From Clostridia bacterium (lineage in GTDB: Bacteria; Bacillota_A; Clostridia; Oscillospirales; Acutalibacteraceae): 6,938 nt of DNA. This document shows, piece after piece, positions 4,645 through 6,938 of this stretch. The translations under genes and the position numbers were made by a program. Each line of letters opens with the position of its first letter. The stretch's first letter is position 1. The stretch is from contig JAFPAK010000122.1 of NCBI GenBank assembly GCA_017390825.1, forward strand, positions 1-6,938, given 5' to 3'. The notes beneath the pieces are model-generated. The model ran no database searches, was not told the origin of the DNA, and was given only the letters and a program-made list of their open reading frames with translations.

Positions 4645-5335
4645 TCAGAACACAACAGCACCGAAAGCAGAATTAGCAGTTACGTATGAAGTGAACGGGG
4701 AACAAATCAAGCTTACACCGAAGATAGTACAGGAATACATCGTAGGAGAAGGCGGACAAATAACACTTCCCGAATTCAAGTTCTTTACTGAATTATGCAA
4801 GGTTCGCAAGCTTAATCCATTTCTTAAAGAAGCTTATTGCATAAAGTTTGGAAATAATCCTGCACAGATAGTGGTCGGCAAAGATGCAATATTAAAAAGG
4901 GCGATTGTAAATCCTGACTTTGACGGGATGCAGTCGGGAATAATAGTTTTAAAGCCTGACGGAACAGTGGAGGAAAGAAACGGAACATTTTATCTGCCGG
5001 ATGAAAAGATCGTGGGCGGATGGGCGAGAGTATTCCGAAAGAATTGGAAGAATCCAACGTACTGTTCGGTATCTTTTGATGAAGTATCACAGAAGAAGAA
5101 GGACGGCACCCTCAATTCAAATTGGTCGAGCAAGGGCGCAACAATGGTCGAGAAGGTTGCAAAGGTGAGAGCTTTAAGAGAAACATTCATCGAAGACCTT
5201 CAGGGAATGTACGAAGCCGATGAAATGCCTATACAGCCACAGGAAGCATCAACACCCGAACCCATAATCATAGAGCAGGGAGAACCACAGGAAGCAACAG
5301 AACAGCCGCAGGCGGTGTCATTCAATGACTTATGA
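4637..5335 (+). CDS. bet: Phage Bet/RecT-family single-strand annealing protein
   Basis: A 232-residue recombinase that coats single-stranded DNA and anneals complementary strands, the core of phage homologous recombination. Family features in order: LPEFKFFTELCKVRKLNPFLKEAY (44-67), IVVGKDAILKRAIVNPDFDG (78-97), GGWARVFRK (127-135) and the long conserved helix NWSSKGATMVEKVAKVRALR followed by ETFIEDLQGMYEADE (162-196). The C-terminal 35 residues are a Pro/Glu/Gln-rich acidic tail ending SFNDL, likely disordered and possibly a contact site for partner proteins. GGAGG lies 8 nt before the ATG, inside the end of the DUF1351 gene. The 3' end overlaps the next gene by 11 nt. The core is complete and intact. 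Confidence 0.93.
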   Translation: MSNQNTTAPKAELAVTYEVNGEQIKLTPKIVQEYIVGEGGQITLPEFKFFTELCKVRKLNPFLKEAYCIKFGNNPAQIVVGKDAILKRAIVNPDFDGMQSGIIVLKPDGTVEERNGTFYLPDEKIVGGWARVFRKNWKNPTYCSVSFDEVSQKKKDGTLNSNWSSKGATMVEKVAKVRALRETFIEDLQGMYEADEMPIQPQEASTPEPIIIEQGEPQEATEQPQAVSFNDL

Positions 5336-5966
5336 TATAATATCAACAGGATCGCAGGGAAATGCAATCGTAGTCAATGGGATAATTCTCATTGACTGCG
5401 GTATCCCTTTTAAAAAATTAGCTCCTTATATCAGGGATTTAAAAATTGTATTGCTTACTCATATACATGGTGATCACTTCAATAAAGCTACTATCAGGAA
5501 ACTCGCACAAGAACGACCGACTTTAAGATTTGCATGCGGTAAATGGTTAATTGCAGATTTACTGAAATGCGGGGTTAGTCCTTCAAAAATTGATGTGTGC
5601 GAAATCAGCAGAGTTTATAATTATGATTTGTTTCAGCTATCAAATATAAAACTTTATCATGACGTTGAAAATTGCGGTTGGCGATTATTCATTCAGAATG
5701 AGAAGGCTATATATATAACCGACACATCAACGGTACAGGGCATAGTCGCAAAGAACTATAATCTATACATGATAGAAGCTAACTACGAAGAAAACGAGCT
5801 ACAGGAGAGAATAAAAGCAAAGCAGGAAGCAGGCGTGTACGCTTATGAATATCGAGTGCCGAAAACACATCTATCGAAAGAGGAGTGTGACGCATGGTTG
5901 CTTGATAACATAGGAGAAAACAGCGAAGCAATATATTTGCATCAGCATCAAGGAAAAGAGGAATAA
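5325..5966 (+). CDS. Metallo-beta-lactamase-fold hydrolase, phage recombination cassette
   Basis: A 213-residue compact metallo-beta-lactamase-fold protein. It opens with ISTGSQGNAIVV (6-17), the start of YycJ-type hydrolases, then the metal motif THIHGDHF (45-52; H46, H48, D50, H51), H112 in LYHDVENCG, the bridging D133 in YITDTS and a late His (H182 in THLS, or H206/H208). These would bind two metal ions. Relatives include nucleases and phosphodiesterases; the substrate is unknown. The gene overlaps bet by 11 nt and has only a weak upstream GGCGGTG, so it is probably translated by coupling to bet. No lambda-Exo, YqaJ or RecE-type exonuclease is seen, so this enzyme is a candidate end-processing nuclease for the annealing protein; that is inference from context. 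Confidence 0.88.
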   Translation: MTYDIISTGSQGNAIVVNGIILIDCGIPFKKLAPYIRDLKIVLLTHIHGDHFNKATIRKLAQERPTLRFACGKWLIADLLKCGVSPSKIDVCEISRVYNYDLFQLSNIKLYHDVENCGWRLFIQNEKAIYITDTSTVQGIVAKNYNLYMIEANYEENELQERIKAKQEAGVYAYEYRVPKTHLSKEECDAWLLDNIGENSEAIYLHQHQGKEE

Positions 5967-5968
5967 GA

Positions 5969-6286
5969 ATGAAAAGTATTGCATACGATCTTTTTAAGAA
6001 GCACAACGTTAAAATCTCAGATCTTTTCGCAAAGGAAGTGAAAGACGGCATATTGATTCAGTCCGATCCGATGGGTTGCGCAACATACAAGAATTATTAT
6101 GCTTTATTCACTGAAGTTATGAAGGCATACAAACCGGCTCCGATGGTTTCAGCGAACAGTGAAAGTTCTCTCGGTCATGCGATCCCTGAAGAACTTTCAA
6201 CAGCCGAGAAAAAAGATCTTGAAGAAATGATCGAAGCTATTATTGATATTATCCACTACGCAAAGCACAAAGGCGAAAAAGAATGA
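5969..6286 (+). CDS. Hypothetical phage protein, 105 residues
   Basis: The ATG has GAGG 7 nt upstream (5958-5961, at the end of the preceding gene), and only 2 nt separate it from the upstream stop. The product has a mixed N-terminal part (AYDLFKKHNVKISDLF, then an ILIQSDPMGCATYKNYYALF region at about 28-47), a Pro/Ser-rich linker (57-72) and a strongly helical, acidic C-terminus (EELSTAEKKDLEEMIEAIID, 74-93). No signal peptide, membrane segment or catalytic motif is seen and no family is recognised. Its position in the recombination operon suggests an early, DNA-metabolism-related role, but the sequence does not show one. Its stop overlaps the next start in ATGA. Confidence 0.8.
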   Translation: MKSIAYDLFKKHNVKISDLFAKEVKDGILIQSDPMGCATYKNYYALFTEVMKAYKPAPMVSANSESSLGHAIPEELSTAEKKDLEEMIEAIIDIIHYAKHKGEKE

Positions 6287-6609
6287 CGATCAAGGAACTT
6301 GAAACACAAGCGGCGGCAGGTACTCAGATGCCGGAAGGACTGACAGCCACCGAACAGCTTGCTTTTCTATCATTAAGAATAAACTATGTTTTATTTAAGC
6401 TCGGAAAGTTGGATCTCGAACAAGCAAAACGGGAAAAAGTAAGAATAATCAAAGAGTACGAACAGAATGTGTTAAAACTGAAAAGTTGGAACGAAGCTCA
6501 TGAGCGGATGAAAAATCTCGCTCCGATCCTTCCAATGCTTAAAGATTCAGGTTGCGAAACCTGCCGGAAGTTTTTTCATGTTTTGAGCGGCTACAAAGGG
6601 GAAAATTAA
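6283..6609 (+). CDS. Hypothetical phage protein, 108 residues, helical with CxxC
   Basis: Starts in the ATGA overlap with the preceding gene (4 nt), with only a weak AAGGCG upstream, so re-initiation is likely. The product is nearly all helical: LTATEQLAFLSLRINYVLFK (20-39), a charged LEQAKREKVRIIKEYEQNVL helix (45-64) and a MKNLAPILPMLKDSG segment (76-90), followed by CETC (91-94). The single CxxC could be part of a metal site formed by dimers. It resembles the general style of small early proteins seen in clostridial phages, but I cannot name a family or function. Confidence 0.8.
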   Translation: MTIKELETQAAAGTQMPEGLTATEQLAFLSLRINYVLFKLGKLDLEQAKREKVRIIKEYEQNVLKLKSWNEAHERMKNLAPILPMLKDSGCETCRKFFHVLSGYKGEN

Positions 6610-6610
6610 A

Positions 6611-6790
6611 TTGACATGTGATAATTGCATTAATTATCCGAGATGCTTAGAACGCTCTCGAAATTATCCTTGTAAGGAGTTTAAAGATGATGGCGGATAT
6701 GGAGAAAATAAAAGAACTGAAAAGACAGCTCGAAGAAGCAAAACAAACAGCCTTGATTGTGAAAGACCTGAAAAGCAAATACGAACTTAG
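6611..6790 (+). CDS. Small Cys-rich peptide with TTG start, 59 residues
   Basis: A TTG at 6611, 1 nt after the previous stop, has AAAGGGGA (6595-6602) 8 nt upstream. The peptide begins MTCDNCINYPRCLERSRNYP followed by CKEF, giving C3-x2-C6-x5-C12-x8-C21, the pattern of small phage zinc-binding proteins. No ATG or GTG is available in this frame at that position. The second half (from about residue 26) overlaps the next gene by 104 nt in another frame and looks like out-of-frame translation (Arg/Lys-rich, low complexity). So either the true protein is short and its stop codon has been lost, or the overlap is tolerated. The strong Cys spacing and ribosome binding site support the first half. Function unknown. 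Confidence 0.55.
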   Translation: MTCDNCINYPRCLERSRNYPCKEFKDDGGYGENKRTEKTARRSKTNSLDCERPEKQIRT

Positions 6791-6938
6791 TTTACTTGTT
6801 TTAGTCCTCAGGGATCTCGGAGAACTGAACGAAGCTGAAGTTATGCAGATAAGAACACAATACGGACTTACTTCAATGGCGTGGATGGTTGCAGAATCCG
6901 CATTATTAATCACAGATGCGGTATTGAAGCAGGAGAAA
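6687..6938 (+). CDS. Partial hypothetical protein, coiled-coil N-terminus (84 residues visible)
   Basis: The ATG at 6687 has AAGGAG (6674-6679) 7 nt upstream; a second ATG follows directly at 6690. The frame stays open to the window end, so the gene is incomplete at its 3' side. The visible part starts MMADMEKIKELKRQLEEAKQ, a charged coiled-coil-like helix to about residue 33, followed by a leucine-rich helix (YELSLLVLVLRDLGELNEAE, 32-51) and a third helix with TSMAWMVAESALLITDAVLK (61-80). No enzyme motif is visible. It overlaps the Cys-rich peptide gene in another frame. It is the last visible gene of the rightward operon; function not recognised. Confidence 0.75.
   Translation, partial: MMADMEKIKELKRQLEEAKQTALIVKDLKSKYELSLLVLVLRDLGELNEAEVMQIRTQYGLTSMAWMVAESALLITDAVLKQEK

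Noticed and set aside
5779..6051. Minus-strand open frame across the end of the metallo-beta-lactamase gene
   Set aside because: Antisense to two well-supported plus-strand genes, with no ribosome binding site or recognisable protein character.

Overview
The window looks like the early (replication, recombination and control) region of a temperate phage or prophage from a low-GC Firmicute, most likely a gut clostridial host. The reasons are the AT-rich DNA, strong AAGGAGG-type ribosome binding sites, tightly packed and overlapping genes, and the gene set: RusA resolvase, DnaC-type helicase loader, winged-helix replication initiator, HNH endonuclease, small Cro-like regulator, DUF1351 protein, Bet/RecT annealing protein and a phage metallo-beta-lactamase-fold protein. 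No integrase, repressor, structural or lysis gene is visible, so the full element cannot be delimited.

Left part, minus strand. A replication operon reads leftward: HNH endonuclease (3160-2807), initiator (2792-1995), helicase loader (1983-1144) and RusA (1130-702), ending at a strong hairpin terminator (572-614). The loader and RusA genes have ribosome binding sites that touch or overlap the preceding stop codon, and the initiator's does the same. Beyond the terminator is a separate leftward unit with its own extended -10 promoter (416-444). It encodes a 94-residue protein of unknown function and then a gene that leaves the window. Two near-identical 17-bp palindromes and a 9-bp direct repeat lie upstream of that promoter. 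Inside the initiator gene, AT-rich 24-bp repeats sit next to a cluster of DnaA-box-like 9-mers and a 30-bp direct repeat, which is a plausible replication origin.

Middle (3161-3540). This 380-bp divergent control region holds a rightward promoter (3458-3486) and a leftward promoter (3318-3346). The leftward transcript would pass through about 135 nt of strongly structured RNA before the first gene: a hairpin with a large loop, then a 20-bp terminator hairpin followed by seven U. The terminator loop is perfectly complementary to a segment in the loop of the first hairpin. This looks like an attenuator or structured regulatory RNA that gates the replication operon, and it is the most interesting signal in the window.

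Right part, plus strand. The rightward operon starts with a Cro-like regulator, followed by DUF1351 protein, Bet annealing protein, metallo-beta-lactamase-fold protein, two small uncharacterised proteins, a short Cys-rich peptide with a TTG start, and a coiled-coil protein cut by the window end. Several genes overlap by 4 to 11 nt, so translational coupling is likely. The two operons together would supply origin recognition and helicase loading (left), strand annealing (right) and junction resolution (RusA, left) for phage genome replication.
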